Below are positions 51,901-61,075 of a DNA stretch of 64,000 nt, in pieces. Both the position numbers and the translations under genes were made by a program. The stretch is taken from contig NZ_JAPDOD010000036.1 of NCBI RefSeq assembly GCF_027587205.1, forward strand, positions 35,025 through 99,024, read 5' to 3'. The notes beneath the pieces were generated by a model. That model did no database searches, was not told where the DNA came from, and was given only the letters and a program-made list of their open reading frames with translations. The DNA comes from Solirubrobacter ginsenosidimutans (GTDB lineage Bacteria; Actinomycetota; Thermoleophilia; Solirubrobacterales; Solirubrobacteraceae). Numbering within the stretch: the first letter of the stretch is position 1; each line of letters begins with the position of its first letter.

Positions 51901-53956
51901 CTTCACCTACACCTCCACCGAAGCGGGCTCGACCTTCCAGTGCTCGCTCGACAGCGCCGCGTTTGCCGCGTGCCCCGCGAGCTACACCGGGCTCGCGCAG
52001 GGCGCCCATACGTTCCAGGTCAGAGCGGTCGATGCCGCCGGCAACACGGACGCCACCCCCGCCTCGCGCGGCTGGACCGTCGATACCGCGGCCCCTGACA
52101 CGACGATCACTGTCGGTGCCGACAACCTCGGCAACGACCCGACACCGTCGTTCTCCTTCACCTCGAGCGAGGCCGGCTCGACGTTCCAATGCCGGATCGA
52201 TGGCGCGCAGTTCGCGAGTTGCACGTCGCCGTTCACCTCCGCGCCGCTCAGCGACGGCAGTCACACGTTCAACGTCCGCGCCACCGACGCGGTCGGGAAC
52301 ACGGATGCCACTCCGGCCGCGCAGACGTTCGTGATCGACACCACGACGCCGAACACCGACGTGACCAGCAGTCCCGGCGCGGCGACCAACGACACCACGC
52401 CGAGCTTCTCGTTCACGGGCACCGGAGGAGCAGCGTCCTTCCAATGCCGCGTCGATGGGACCGCCTACGCCGCGTGTACCTCGCCGTTCACTGCGGGACC
52501 GCTCACTGCCGGCCAACACACGGTGGACATCCGCGCGCTCAACGCGGCGGGCACGCCCGATCCCTCGCCTGCCTCGGTCGTGTTCGTCGTCGACCTGACG
52601 GCGCCCAACACGTCCCTGACGCCGATTGCGACTCCGACGAACGATGCCACGCCGAGCTTCATGTTCAGCGCCAACGAGGCCGGCGCGACGTTCGAGTGCC
52701 GCGTCGACGGGGGAGCGTTCACGAGTTGCGACTCGCCCTTCACGACGGCAACGCTCGGCGCGGGTACGCACACGTTCGACGTGCGCGCCACCGATCCGGC
52801 CGGCAACGTCGATCCCACCCCCGCGTCGCAGACCTTCACCCTCGATACCGGCGCCCCCAGCACCACGATCAGCGCCGGCCCGTCCGGCGCGACGAACGAC
52901 GCCACGCCGACGTTCACGTTCGTCTCCGACGAGCCGGGCTCCACGTTTGAGTGCCAGATCGACGCCGCGGCGTTCGTGGACTGCACCTCGCCGTTCACCT
53001 CGCCGCAGCTCACCGACGGCGTGCACACCTTCGAGGTCCGCGCGACCGATGTGGCCGGCAACCTCGACGCGACGCCGGCCAGCCGCGCCTTCACGGTCGA
53101 CACCACACCCCCGGCCGCGCCCGCCGTCGTCTCCGGACCGGATGGCCCGACCACCGACAGTTCGCCGGCGTTCAGCTTCTCGGCCGCCGACGCGGTCTCG
53201 ACGGCGTGCAAGCTCGACGGGCCCGGCCCGGTGACGGGCGAGTTCGGCGCGTGCACCTCGCCGAAGACGTTCGGTGCGCTCGCACCCGGCGACTACGTCT
53301 TCTCCGTCCGTTCGGTCGACGCCGCCGGCAACGCCCAGACGACGCAGCGCGCGTTCACGGTCACGGTGCCGCAGCAAGCCACGCCGGCCCCCACGCCCAC
53401 GCCGTCGGTGACGCCCACCGGGACCCCGACCCCGACGCCGGTCGCGAACCAGAGCGTCGACATCACACCCGTCTCGGGCACCGTCTTGATCAAGCTCCCG
53501 GGCTCGAAGGTGTTCGTGAAACTCAGTCCCTCGCTGATCAAGAACGGCGCCGAGGTCGATGCCCGCAAGGGCGTGGTCGAGATCACCCGCTCCGACGGCG
53601 GCGTCGCCAAGTTCTACGACGGCATCTTCAAGCTCAGCCACTCCGGCGGATTCACCGTGCTCACGTTGACGGAGAAGCTCACCGGCTGCCCGAAGCCCAA
53701 GAAGTCCTCGGCGAGCGCCGCGGCCAAGAAGCCGAAGACGCGCAAGCTGTGGGGCGACGGCAAGGGGAAGTTCCGCACCAAGGGCCAGTACTCCGCTGCC
53801 ACCGTCCGCGGCACCAAGTGGCTCGTCACCGACACCTGCACCACCACCGTGACCAAGGTCGCGACGGGGGTGGTCGAGGTTCAGGACTTCGCCAAGAAGA
53901 AGAAGGTCCTGATCAAGAAGGGCAAGAGCTACACCGCACGTCCGAAGAAGAAGTAG
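48995..53956 (+). CDS. Surface-protein cluster gene 7: beta-helix, about 13 Ig-like repeats, FecR-like tail
   Basis: A 1653-residue secreted protein, the largest of the cluster. Signal peptide 1-22 (ASPARA); CSLREA-like CPSLRAAIAAAE; beta-helix to about 350; choice-of-anchor Q end (TACDSGAYEL). About 13 Ig-like modules span 361-1460. Six consecutive ones (83 residues each, pattern STEAGSTFQCALDGAAFAAC then PAGYTGLAQGAHTFQVRA) repeat at exactly 249 bases. Pro/Thr linker 1461-1484; common tail 1485-1653: GAEVDARKGVVEI, TGCPKPK, RKLWGDGKGKFR, RGTKWLVTDTC, end RPKKK. The rod-like repeats suggest a stalk displaying the beta-helix. ATG 48995 fits the promoter spacing of its paralogues. One base separates it from the convergent DUF559 gene. 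Confidence 0.88.
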   Translation: MRLGAAFIAVLAALALASPARADVFTVTNGSSDTPTGCAGTTCPSLRAAIAAAEITRPADTINVPAGTININNDLAVGSDMTIVGTSARTNIIDGGAKYRGLRVAAGATVSLSHFTIRNGAAGQAGSNDGGGVLNQGSLVLDSVHITGSQAARGGGVANLQNGITQIAHSLIDGNTATTTGGGLVNVGNTETQPITGIALTDSTVFNNTAAAGGTGGIAAVNLGGILSVVRSTVADNVGGTGAAAGGISSTAAGRTSIAGSILARNKIGTATVNCNAVKPTDAGANVEDNDTCGFNFTGNPQLDTKLASAGGDVDVLPISGASPAVDRLAVGSNCAAGTLDQRGLYRPQGTACDSGAYELDVPATYTITSGPNGTTITTDSVQFDFSSTDPSADPVCQLTGPGQSAGFVTCYKSNAALYTGLGNGSYTFSVRDSAFPSGPVASRLFTVAALDTTITGGPNGPTNDTTPTFTFTGAGGAVSFQCRVDGAQFAACSTPFTTVPLAQGSHTFEVRAQSAAGGVDNTPASRSFTVDTTPPDTNITGGPTGTVASTSATFTYTATEAGSTFQCALDGAAFAACPAGYTGLAQGAHTFQVRATDGVGNVDASPATQSWTVDTVAPNTTINSGPSGNVSSTSATFTFSSTEAGSTFQCALDGAAFAACPAGYTGLAQGAHTFQVRATDAVGNVDASPATQSWTVDTVAPNTTINSGPTGAVASTSATFTFSSTEAGSTFQCALDGAAFAACPAGYTGLAQGAHTFQVRATDAVGNVDASPATQSWTVDTVAPNTTINSGPTGAVASTSATFTFSSTEAGSTFQCALDGAAFAACPAGYTGLAQGAHTFQVRAIDAAGNTDASPATQSWTVDTVAPNTDITGGPTGSVSSTSATFTYTSTEAGSTFQCSLDSAAFAACPAGYTGLAQGSHTFAVRATDGVGNIDASPATRTWTVDTVAPNTDITGGPTGTVASTSAAFTYTSTEAGSTFQCSLDSAAFAACPASYTGLAQGAHTFQVRAVDAAGNTDATPASRGWTVDTAAPDTTITVGADNLGNDPTPSFSFTSSEAGSTFQCRIDGAQFASCTSPFTSAPLSDGSHTFNVRATDAVGNTDATPAAQTFVIDTTTPNTDVTSSPGAATNDTTPSFSFTGTGGAASFQCRVDGTAYAACTSPFTAGPLTAGQHTVDIRALNAAGTPDPSPASVVFVVDLTAPNTSLTPIATPTNDATPSFMFSANEAGATFECRVDGGAFTSCDSPFTTATLGAGTHTFDVRATDPAGNVDPTPASQTFTLDTGAPSTTISAGPSGATNDATPTFTFVSDEPGSTFECQIDAAAFVDCTSPFTSPQLTDGVHTFEVRATDVAGNLDATPASRAFTVDTTPPAAPAVVSGPDGPTTDSSPAFSFSAADAVSTACKLDGPGPVTGEFGACTSPKTFGALAPGDYVFSVRSVDAAGNAQTTQRAFTVTVPQQATPAPTPTPSVTPTGTPTPTPVANQSVDITPVSGTVLIKLPGSKVFVKLSPSLIKNGAEVDARKGVVEITRSDGGVAKFYDGIFKLSHSGGFTVLTLTEKLTGCPKPKKSSASAAAKKPKTRKLWGDGKGKFRTKGQYSAATVRGTKWLVTDTCTTTVTKVATGVVEVQDFAKKKKVLIKKGKSYTARPKKK
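50603..52096 (+). repeat. Six 249-bp tandem repeats inside surface-protein gene 7
   Basis: Units begin at 50603, 50852, 51101, 51350, 51599 and 51848, each exactly 249 bases (83 codons, one Ig-like module). Units 2-4 are nearly identical: about 293 bases from 50987 match 51236-51528 without a difference that I can see. Flanking modules at the protein level are related but diverged in DNA and of slightly different length. Confidence 0.9.
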
Positions 53957-53957
53957 C

Positions 53958-54848
53958 TCAAGCATCTCCGACCCCCGCAGCACGGAGCCGCGCCAGGATG
54001 AGCGGTGGCTTGCGCATGTCCACGCTCGTCACCCGCAACACCCGCTCGCCGGCGGCCTCGAGCTCGGCCTGGCGGGCGGCGTCGTCTCGGCGGGCGAGCG
54101 GATCGTCATGCCATTCGACGCTGTCGACCTCGACGATCAACCGCAGATGTGGCCAATAGAGATCGGGGATCACCGTCCTCGTCGGCAGCCGGTATGGCGC
54201 GTTGACGAGCGGTGCTTCGAGGCCTGCCCGGACGATGAAATCGTGGACGCGATCCTCGAGCGGGCTGCTCGTCGGCACAACGCCCAGATCGAGGATCCGG
54301 GCCGGCAGCTGCTCGAGCTCGGCGCGGGTGAACTTCGCCTGCCGCAACGCGCGCTTCACGATCGCCTCGTCCTCGAAATCCGCGAGATCGATCACGGTAC
54401 GCAGCTTCGGCGTCACCGGAATCCCCTTCACGAGGACACGCTCGATCGATGTGCTGCGGTGCGCCTTGATCCGCGGATGCGAGTGCGCCGATGGCGCCGT
54501 GATCTCAAACGGCCGCCCGTCCCATCTCACGAGCTCGCGCAGAGCCGCCGCCGAGTAGTGCGAGAGCACAGCGTCGGGACCGCATGCCTTGACCGCTGCG
54601 AGGAACTGGCCCTCGACCGTCAGATTGCGGTGGCCGACCGCGTACACGCCTCGGTAGAGCCGATGCAGATTGCCCCGGCGAACGCGCACGCCGACCGCGA
54701 CCTTGTTGAGCCCGCACGCGCGCAACTCGTCGAGCGACAGCACGCCCCACTGCCCGGCCGCCCGCTTCGCCACGGCAAGATCGGCGACCGTGATGGCTTG
54801 GTAAGCGTGTGGCTTACTTTCTGAGCGCGGACCCCTCGGTGGCGGCAT
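53958..54848 (-). CDS. DUF559 / AbiEi-like protein, second copy
   Basis: A 296-residue paralogue of the protein at 28084-28950. The AbiEi-type winged helix (LSLDELRACGLNKVAVGVRV, LYRGVYAVG), the middle segments LSHYSAAALRELVRWDGR and GIPVTPKLRTVIDLA, and the Vsr-like C-terminus (VIPDLYWPHLRLIVEVDSVE, DDAARQAELEAAGERVLRVT) are all present with the Asp...Glu-x-Asp pattern. Unlike the first copy it is not flanked by the 37-base hairpin repeat. No toxin gene is next to it. ATG 54848 is the furthest start; a start nearer the winged helix is possible. Confidence 0.82.
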   Translation of the reverse strand: MPPPRGPRSESKPHAYQAITVADLAVAKRAAGQWGVLSLDELRACGLNKVAVGVRVRRGNLHRLYRGVYAVGHRNLTVEGQFLAAVKACGPDAVLSHYSAAALRELVRWDGRPFEITAPSAHSHPRIKAHRSTSIERVLVKGIPVTPKLRTVIDLADFEDEAIVKRALRQAKFTRAELEQLPARILDLGVVPTSSPLEDRVHDFIVRAGLEAPLVNAPYRLPTRTVIPDLYWPHLRLIVEVDSVEWHDDPLARRDDAARQAELEAAGERVLRVTSVDMRKPPLILARLRAAGVGDA

Positions 54849-54919
54849 GCCGGGGAGATTCGCGCCGCCGCATGCAACCGATCTACACGCGTTTGTGAAT
54901 TAACTGCACCAAGAGTGCA

Positions 54920-55912
<993 letters not shown>

Positions 55913-55916
<4 letters not shown>

Positions 55917-57019
55917 GCGAGTACTCCTTCGAAGCGGCGCGGATCGGCGGCGACGGCGTACGTGGGCAGGCTCTCTCCGGCCAGCGCGTCGACGACGAGC
56001 TCCGCGGTGATCGGCGTCAACAGGATCCCGTTGCGGTAATGGCCCGTGGCCCACACCAGGCCCTCGAGCGCCCCGCGGCCGATCGCCGGCAGGTTGTCGG
56101 GCGTCGCGGGACGCAGGCCCGCGATGATCTCCTCGATCTCGAGCTCGAGAATCCCGGGGACGATCTCGCTCATGTCGCGCAGCAGCTCATAGACGCCGCC
56201 CACGGTCGGCGTCGTGTCCCAACCGCGTTCCTCCATCGTCGCGCCGAGCACGTAGCGACCGTCGACGCGTGGCACCAGGTAGACCCCGTGGCCGCGGATC
56301 GTCCGCGACACGAGACCGGGTCCGTTCGGGTCGCGCAAGCGCAGGACCTGGCCCTTGACCGGGCGGACGGGAACGCGAGCATGCTCCGGGATGTCGAGGC
56401 ACGCGACGTCGACGCCGGCGGCGATGACGACCTGATCGGCGACGATCGTCCCGTCCTCGAGCGTCACGCCGGTGACCCGGTCGCCCTGCCTGGTGAGACC
56501 GGTGACGCGGCCGGTCCGCTGCTCCCCGGTGAACGCACGGCGCAGCGCGGCGACGAGCTTGCGGGGGTCGATCGCGTTGTCGGAAATGACGTTCAGCGCG
56601 AGCCGGATCGTCGGCGCCAGCGCGGGCTCGCACGACCGGGCCTGCGACGGCCGCAGACGGTCCACCAGGAGCCCGAGCTCGCGCTGCAAGGCCAGGAGCC
56701 GGTCGAGCTCCTCGGCCTCGTCGCGGTCGCGCGCAACGACCAGCGTGCTGATCGAGCTGTAGCCAGGGTCGTCCAGCTCCGCGCAGAACGCGCCGTAGCG
56801 CATGGAGCTCTGCAGGCCGAGCTGCAGCAACTCGCGCTCGCCGAAGTCGGCCTCGGAGACTGGCGCCAGCATTCCGGCAGCAACGTTCCACGCGCCGGGC
56901 TCGCCCGAGTCGATCACGACGACCCGCGCGCCGCGCTGCGACGCGCGCCATGCGCAGGCGAGGCCGATCGCGCCACCACCAACGACGGCAACGTCGAAGC
57001 TCTCGGACTGGACTGGCAC
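55913..57019 (-). CDS. thiO: Glycine oxidase ThiO
   Basis: A 368-residue FAD-dependent amine oxidase. The N-terminal dinucleotide motif VAVVGGGAIGLACAWRASQR, the C-terminal GLRPATPDNLPAIG and ATGHYRNGILLTPITAEL match ThiO. It supplies dehydroglycine for thiazole formation, replacing ThiH in aerobes. First gene of the thiO-thiS-thiG operon; the TPP riboswitch lies 9-97 bases upstream. Confidence 0.95.
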
Positions 57020-57027
57020 TGCGGTTA

Positions 57028-57116
57028 CGGCCTCCCTACGCCGGCACGACCCGGATCAGGTTCGACGGTCGGCGCCCCGCTGGCGCCCTCTCAGCCCGAT
57101 TGCGGGCTCCCGTGTT
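57028..57116 (-). promoter_or_regulatory. TPP riboswitch (THI element) controlling thiO-thiS-thiG
   Basis: On the minus strand the conserved THI-box parts appear in order: GGAGCCC and GGGCTGAGAGGG (pyrimidine-sensing arm), then CGAACCTGATCCGGGTC, GTGCCGGCG and GTAGGGAGG (pyrophosphate-sensing arm and closing stem). The last purine-rich stretch lies just upstream of the thiO ATG, so the switch probably controls translation initiation by hiding the ribosome site when TPP is bound. Confidence 0.95.
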
Positions 57117-57142
57117 CTGCGCTTCATGGTATCCCCTGGTGG

Positions 57143-57769
57143 GTGACGCCACGAGAGCGCCTCGCCACGGCTCGCCTGTACCTCGTCTGCCCCGCCCGCC
57201 CACGGGAGTGGATCGCCGCCGCCGTGCGCGGAGGCGTCGACCTCATCCAGCTGCGCGACAAGTCGCTCGACGACGAGGAACTGGTGCGCGCGGCGACGGC
57301 GTTCGTCGGCCACGACGCGCTCTTCATCCTCAACGATCGGCCGGACCTGGTGCAGGCGTGCGGCGCTGACGGCATCCACGTGGGGCAGGACGACGACCCG
57401 CCGGCCATCGCGCGGGCGGCGGTCGGCCCGGACCGCATCGTCGGGCGCTCGACCCACGCGCCGGACCAGGCCGCGGCCGCCGAGGCGGACATCGACGTCG
57501 ACTACCTCGCGGTCGGCCCGGTCCACGCGACGCCGACCAAGCCGGGCCGCGCGGCGGTCGGTCTGGCGTACGTCGAGCACGCGGCGGAAACGGTGCAGAA
57601 GCCCTGGTTCGCGATCGGCGGGTTGGACGCGGGCAACGTGCACGAGGTCGTCGAGCGCGGGGCGAGCCGGATCGTCGTGGTCCGCGCGATCACCGACGCC
57701 GAGGACCCCGAGGCCGCGGCGCGCGAGTTGCGCGCGGCGCTGGAAGGACGCGTCGGTGTCGAGCGCTGA
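57143..57769 (+). CDS. thiE: Thiamin-phosphate synthase ThiE
   Basis: A 208-residue (beta/alpha)8 enzyme that couples thiazole phosphate and HMP pyrophosphate. Motifs [49 protein letters not shown] and AIGGLDAGN are all present. GTG 57143 gives [16 protein letters not shown]. It is transcribed away from thiO, so the TPP riboswitch on the other strand does not lie in its mRNA; its own control is not visible. It overlaps the next gene by 14 bases. Confidence 0.93.
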   Translation: MTPRERLATARLYLVCPARPREWIAAAVRGGVDLIQLRDKSLDDEELVRAATAFVGHDALFILNDRPDLVQACGADGIHVGQDDDPPAIARAAVGPDRIVGRSTHAPDQAAAAEADIDVDYLAVGPVHATPTKPGRAAVGLAYVEHAAETVQKPWFAIGGLDAGNVHEVVERGASRIVVVRAITDAEDPEAAARELRAALEGRVGVER

Positions 57770-58409
57770 CCCGCGCGGAGAGGCGCCGGCGGACGAGGCC
57801 CGACCCGTCGGGGCGGCGGACGGCGAGCCGCGCCCGGACGACACTGCCGACGGGACGGCGAGACGAGACGCGGCCGGCGCAGCGCGCCCGGACGACACCG
57901 ACGACGTGCCGGCGACGCGAGACGCGGCCGGCGCGGCGCCGGGCCGCGCCGGCGCAACCCCCACCGGCGCGACGGCCGATCGCGACGCGATGGCGCGCGG
58001 GTACGCGCGGTCGCGCGCCAAGACCGAGGCGATCCAGGCGCAGCTGCAGCCGCTCGGCCCGGATGAGCGCCCGCTCGGCCTCAAGCTCGCGACCGCGCTC
58101 GCGCTGTTCATCGCGGCGATCAATCTGATCGCCGCCGCGCTGGGCGCCGGGGGCGAGTCGCCCGCCACCGGCTTCGCGTTCGCGATCCTGATGGTGGCCG
58201 TCGCCGCCGGCCTGTGGACGCGCCGGTACCTCGTGATCCTGCTCTTCCAGGCGCTGCTCGCGCTCTCGATCATCGTGTCCACGCTCTCGCTCGCGTTTGC
58301 CGGCAACCTGCTCGCCGTGCTGCTCGCGCTCGCTGTGATCGGCGCCTGTTCGCCCGTGTTCTGGCTGCTCGTCCGGGTGATGGCGCGGCTGCAGGTGCCA
58401 CGCGAGTGA
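57756..58409 (+). CDS. Membrane protein with disordered N-terminus
   Basis: A 217-residue protein: about 85 residues of Asp/Arg/Ala/Pro-rich low-complexity sequence, a short basic helix ([20 protein letters not shown]), then four membrane helices ([20 protein letters not shown] and three more). No known family. GTG 57756 lies inside the end of thiE and its stop overlaps the next start (GTGA), so thiE, this gene and the TSUP transporter form an operon. Its role is unknown. Confidence 0.72.
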   Translation: MSSADPRGEAPADEARPVGAADGEPRPDDTADGTARRDAAGAARPDDTDDVPATRDAAGAAPGRAGATPTGATADRDAMARGYARSRAKTEAIQAQLQPLGPDERPLGLKLATALALFIAAINLIAAALGAGGESPATGFAFAILMVAVAAGLWTRRYLVILLFQALLALSIIVSTLSLAFAGNLLAVLLALAVIGACSPVFWLLVRVMARLQVPRE

Positions 58410-59143
58410 CGTTCTGGCAGGCGATCGCCGTGACCGCGGCGGGGTTCGCGGCCGGCGGCGTGAACGCGATCGTCGGGAGCGGCTCGCTGATCACCTTCCC
58501 GGTGCTGCTGGCGGTCGGCTATCCGAGCGTCGTCGCCAACGTCTCCAACACCGTCGGGCTGGTGCCGGGAGGCATCAGCGGAGTGATCGGCTACCGGCGC
58601 GAGCTCAAAGGCCAGCGGCGAAGAGCGATCACGCTCGCGTGCGGCACCAGCGTCGGCGCGCTGATCGGCGGCATCCTGCTGCTCGAACTGCCGGACGCCG
58701 TGTTCGACGCCGTCGTCCCGATCCTGATCCTGCTCGCGGTCGTGCTGATGGCGATCAAGCGCACGCCGTCCACCCACGCCGACGTCGATCACACCGCCGC
58801 GGGCACCGCCGCGGCGTTCAGCACCGGCATCTACGGCGGGTACTTCGGCGCCGCGCAGGGAATCATCCTGATGTCGCTGCTGCGGTTCTGCTTCCCGGAC
58901 GACCTGCAGCGCCTCAACGCACTCAAGAACGTCCTCGCGGGGGTGGCGAACGGGGTCGCGGCGATCCTCTTCATCGCCGTCGCCGACGTGGCGTGGGAGG
59001 CGGCGGGGCTGATCGCCGTCGGCTCCGTCGTCGGCGCGCAGGTCGGCGCGCGTTACGGCCGGCACATCCCCTCCGAGGTCTTGAGATGGATCGTTGTTAT
59101 CGGTGGTGCCGTCGTCGCGGTGATCCTGCTAGTTACGCGCTAA
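58406..59143 (+). CDS. TSUP family transporter (TauE/SafE)
   Basis: A 245-residue membrane protein with about eight helices in two repeats. The repeat signature GGVNAIVGSGSLITFPVLLA in the first half and TGIYGGYFGAAQGIILMSLL in the second define the sulfite-exporter TauE/SafE family, which moves small sulphur-containing or organic anions. Its position downstream of thiE suggests, weakly, a link with sulphur use in thiamin synthesis. GTG 58406 overlaps the preceding stop codon. Confidence 0.92.
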   Translation: MTFWQAIAVTAAGFAAGGVNAIVGSGSLITFPVLLAVGYPSVVANVSNTVGLVPGGISGVIGYRRELKGQRRRAITLACGTSVGALIGGILLLELPDAVFDAVVPILILLAVVLMAIKRTPSTHADVDHTAAGTAAAFSTGIYGGYFGAAQGIILMSLLRFCFPDDLQRLNALKNVLAGVANGVAAILFIAVADVAWEAAGLIAVGSVVGAQVGARYGRHIPSEVLRWIVVIGGAVVAVILLVTR

Positions 59144-59155
59144 CGTCACCGCCTT

Positions 59156-60523
59156 ATGCCCGAGCAATTTGACTGCATCGTTATCGGCTCCGGGCCGGGT
59201 GGTTACGTCGCGGCGATCCGCGCCGCCCAGCTCGGGATGAACACCGCCGTCGTCGAGAAGGACACTGTCGGCGGGCGCTGCTTGAACTACGCGTGTATTC
59301 CCGCGAAGGCCGTCCTGCGCGTGGCGGACATCCTGGCCGAGGTCGACGACGCCGACGAGTTCGGCATCGAGATCCCCTCGCGCACGGTCGACTTCTCCAA
59401 GGTCTCCGCGCGCCGTGAGAAGGTCGTCAAGACCCTCACCGGCGGCGTCAGCGGCCTGTTCAAGAAGAACAAGATCTCCTACATCGAGGGCGTCGGCTCA
59501 TTGGTCGATGGCGGCGTGAAGGTGGGCGACGAGACCTACACCGCGTCGAAGGCGATCATCCTCGCCACCGGGTCCGTGGCCAAGTCCGTCCCCGGCACGA
59601 GCTTCGGTGGCCGCGTGATCGGCACCGAGGAGGCATGGGCGCTGCCCGAGCTGCCCAAGACGCTCGCCGTGCTCGGTGCCGGCGCCTCCGGCTCCGAGAT
59701 CGCCTCCGCCTACGGCCGCCTCGGCGTCGACGTCCAGCTCTTCGAAGCGCTCGACCGCGTGCTCCCCACCGAGGACGCCGACATCTCCAAGATCGCCGGC
59801 CGCGGTCTCTCCAAGCAGAACATCAAGGTCCACACGAACACGCTCGTCAAGGACGTCCAGTCCCACGACGACAAGGTCACGTTCTCCTACGGCGACGCGA
59901 CCGGCGAGGCGGAGTGGCTGGTCATCGCCACCGGCCGCGGGCCCGACGTCGAGGCGCTCGGCCTCGAGGCGGCGGGCGTGAAGCTCGGCGAGCGCGGCCT
60001 GATCGAGGTCGACGGCAACCTGCGCACCAGCGCCGACAAGATCTACGCGATCGGCGACCTCGTCCCCGGCCCCGCGCTCGCGCACAAGGCGTCCGACGAG
60101 GGCGTCATCGCCGTCGAGCACGCCGCCGGCCTCGAGACGCACCCGATCGAGTACATCGACATTCCGCGCGCGACGTTCTGCACGCCCAACGTCGCCTCCT
60201 TCGGGCTGACCGAGGAGCAGGCGCGCGAGCAGGGCATGGACGTCGTCGTCGGCAAGGTCCAGTACGGCGCGGTGGGCGCCGGCACGGTCTACGGCGACCG
60301 CGGCGGCCTGATCAAGATCATCGGCGACAAGCGCTACGGCGAACTGGTCGGCGGGCACATCGTCGGCGCCAAGGCGACGGAGCTCATCCAGGAGCTCGTC
60401 AACGCCAAGGCGCTCGAGGGCGGCTACGCCGAGGTCGCACGGATCGTCCACGGCCACCCGACGCTGTCGGAGGGTGTCATGGAGGCTGCCCGTGCCGCCG
60501 ACGGCTGGCTCATCCACGGCTGA
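59156..60523 (+). CDS. lpdA: Dihydrolipoyl dehydrogenase
   Basis: A 455-residue FAD disulphide oxidoreductase, the E3 component of 2-oxoacid dehydrogenase or glycine cleavage complexes. FAD motif VIGSGPGGYVAAIRAAQLG, redox-active pair in GGRCLNYACIPAKA (C-x4-C), NAD motif VLGAGASGSEIASAYGRLG and the C-terminal HGHPTLSEGVMEA with catalytic His-Glu are all present. TAACGT ends 9 bases before the ATG, suggesting its own promoter with a very short leader. No E1/E2 genes are in the window. Confidence 0.95.
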   Translation: MPEQFDCIVIGSGPGGYVAAIRAAQLGMNTAVVEKDTVGGRCLNYACIPAKAVLRVADILAEVDDADEFGIEIPSRTVDFSKVSARREKVVKTLTGGVSGLFKKNKISYIEGVGSLVDGGVKVGDETYTASKAIILATGSVAKSVPGTSFGGRVIGTEEAWALPELPKTLAVLGAGASGSEIASAYGRLGVDVQLFEALDRVLPTEDADISKIAGRGLSKQNIKVHTNTLVKDVQSHDDKVTFSYGDATGEAEWLVIATGRGPDVEALGLEAAGVKLGERGLIEVDGNLRTSADKIYAIGDLVPGPALAHKASDEGVIAVEHAAGLETHPIEYIDIPRATFCTPNVASFGLTEEQAREQGMDVVVGKVQYGAVGAGTVYGDRGGLIKIIGDKRYGELVGGHIVGAKATELIQELVNAKALEGGYAEVARIVHGHPTLSEGVMEAARAADGWLIHG

Positions 60524-61067
60524 GCAACAGCCGGAGCAGCCCCGCTTCTACTACGACTTCGCGTCACCCGAGTCCTACCTGGTCGCCGAGCGCGCGCTGC
60601 ACGCGCTCGGCGAGGTGCCGGAGTGGATCCCGGTGGGCGTGGGGTCGTTCGGGTTTCGCTGCGCCGAGGAGGTCGCCTCCTACCGGGAGGACGTCGAGCG
60701 CCGCGCCGCGGAGCTCGGCCTGATGCAGATGCGCTGGCCGGAGCCGTTCCCCGCCGAGGACCAGAGCTGGGCGCTGCTCGCCGCGACGTACGCGAAGTGG
60801 ATCGGCCGCGGCGTCGCCTTCTCGCTCGCCGCGCTGCGGCAGGCGTTCGCCGCCGGCCGCGATCTCGCACTGCCCGACAACGTCCTGATCGCGGCCGCCG
60901 CGTGCGAGATGCACCCCACCGCGGTGATCAAGGGCGTCGAGCTGGGCAGCACCAAGCGCGCGCTCGCCGAGGCCAACGCCCGCGCCACGGCCGACGGCGT
61001 GACTGAGTTGCCCGCCATCTGGATCGGCGGCGAGGTCCTGTCCGGCGAGCGGGCGATCCCGGTCTAG
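60492..61067 (+). CDS. DsbA-like / 2-hydroxychromene-2-carboxylate isomerase-type thioredoxin-fold protein
   Basis: A 191-residue protein. FYYDFASPESYLVAERAL corresponds to the start of the DSBA-like fold, with Ser-Pro instead of a CxxC pair, as in HCCA isomerases (kappa-class GST-like). The helical insert and the end GVTELPAIWIGGEVLSGERA with a cis-Pro-like LPAIW fit the family. It probably acts on a glutathione- or mycothiol-type adduct; that is inference. GTG 60492 overlaps lpdA by 32 bases; the upstream GTG at 60474 is an alternative. Confidence 0.78.
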   Translation: MPPTAGSSTAEQQPEQPRFYYDFASPESYLVAERALHALGEVPEWIPVGVGSFGFRCAEEVASYREDVERRAAELGLMQMRWPEPFPAEDQSWALLAATYAKWIGRGVAFSLAALRQAFAAGRDLALPDNVLIAAAACEMHPTAVIKGVELGSTKRALAEANARATADGVTELPAIWIGGEVLSGERAIPV

Positions 61068-61075
61068 GCGCGGCG

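Noticed and set aside
50603..52096. Possible CRISPR-like array
   Set aside because: Repeats are 249 bases, contiguous, in frame and encode Ig-like modules; there are no spacers.
51806..53983. Minus-strand open frame opposite the Ig repeats of surface gene 7
   Set aside because: Shadow frame produced by repeated GC-rich codons; it copies the repeat period of the sense gene.
54881..54919. Terminator after thiG
   Set aside because: Only a 5-base TGCAC/GTGCA stem without a U-run; too weak to call.
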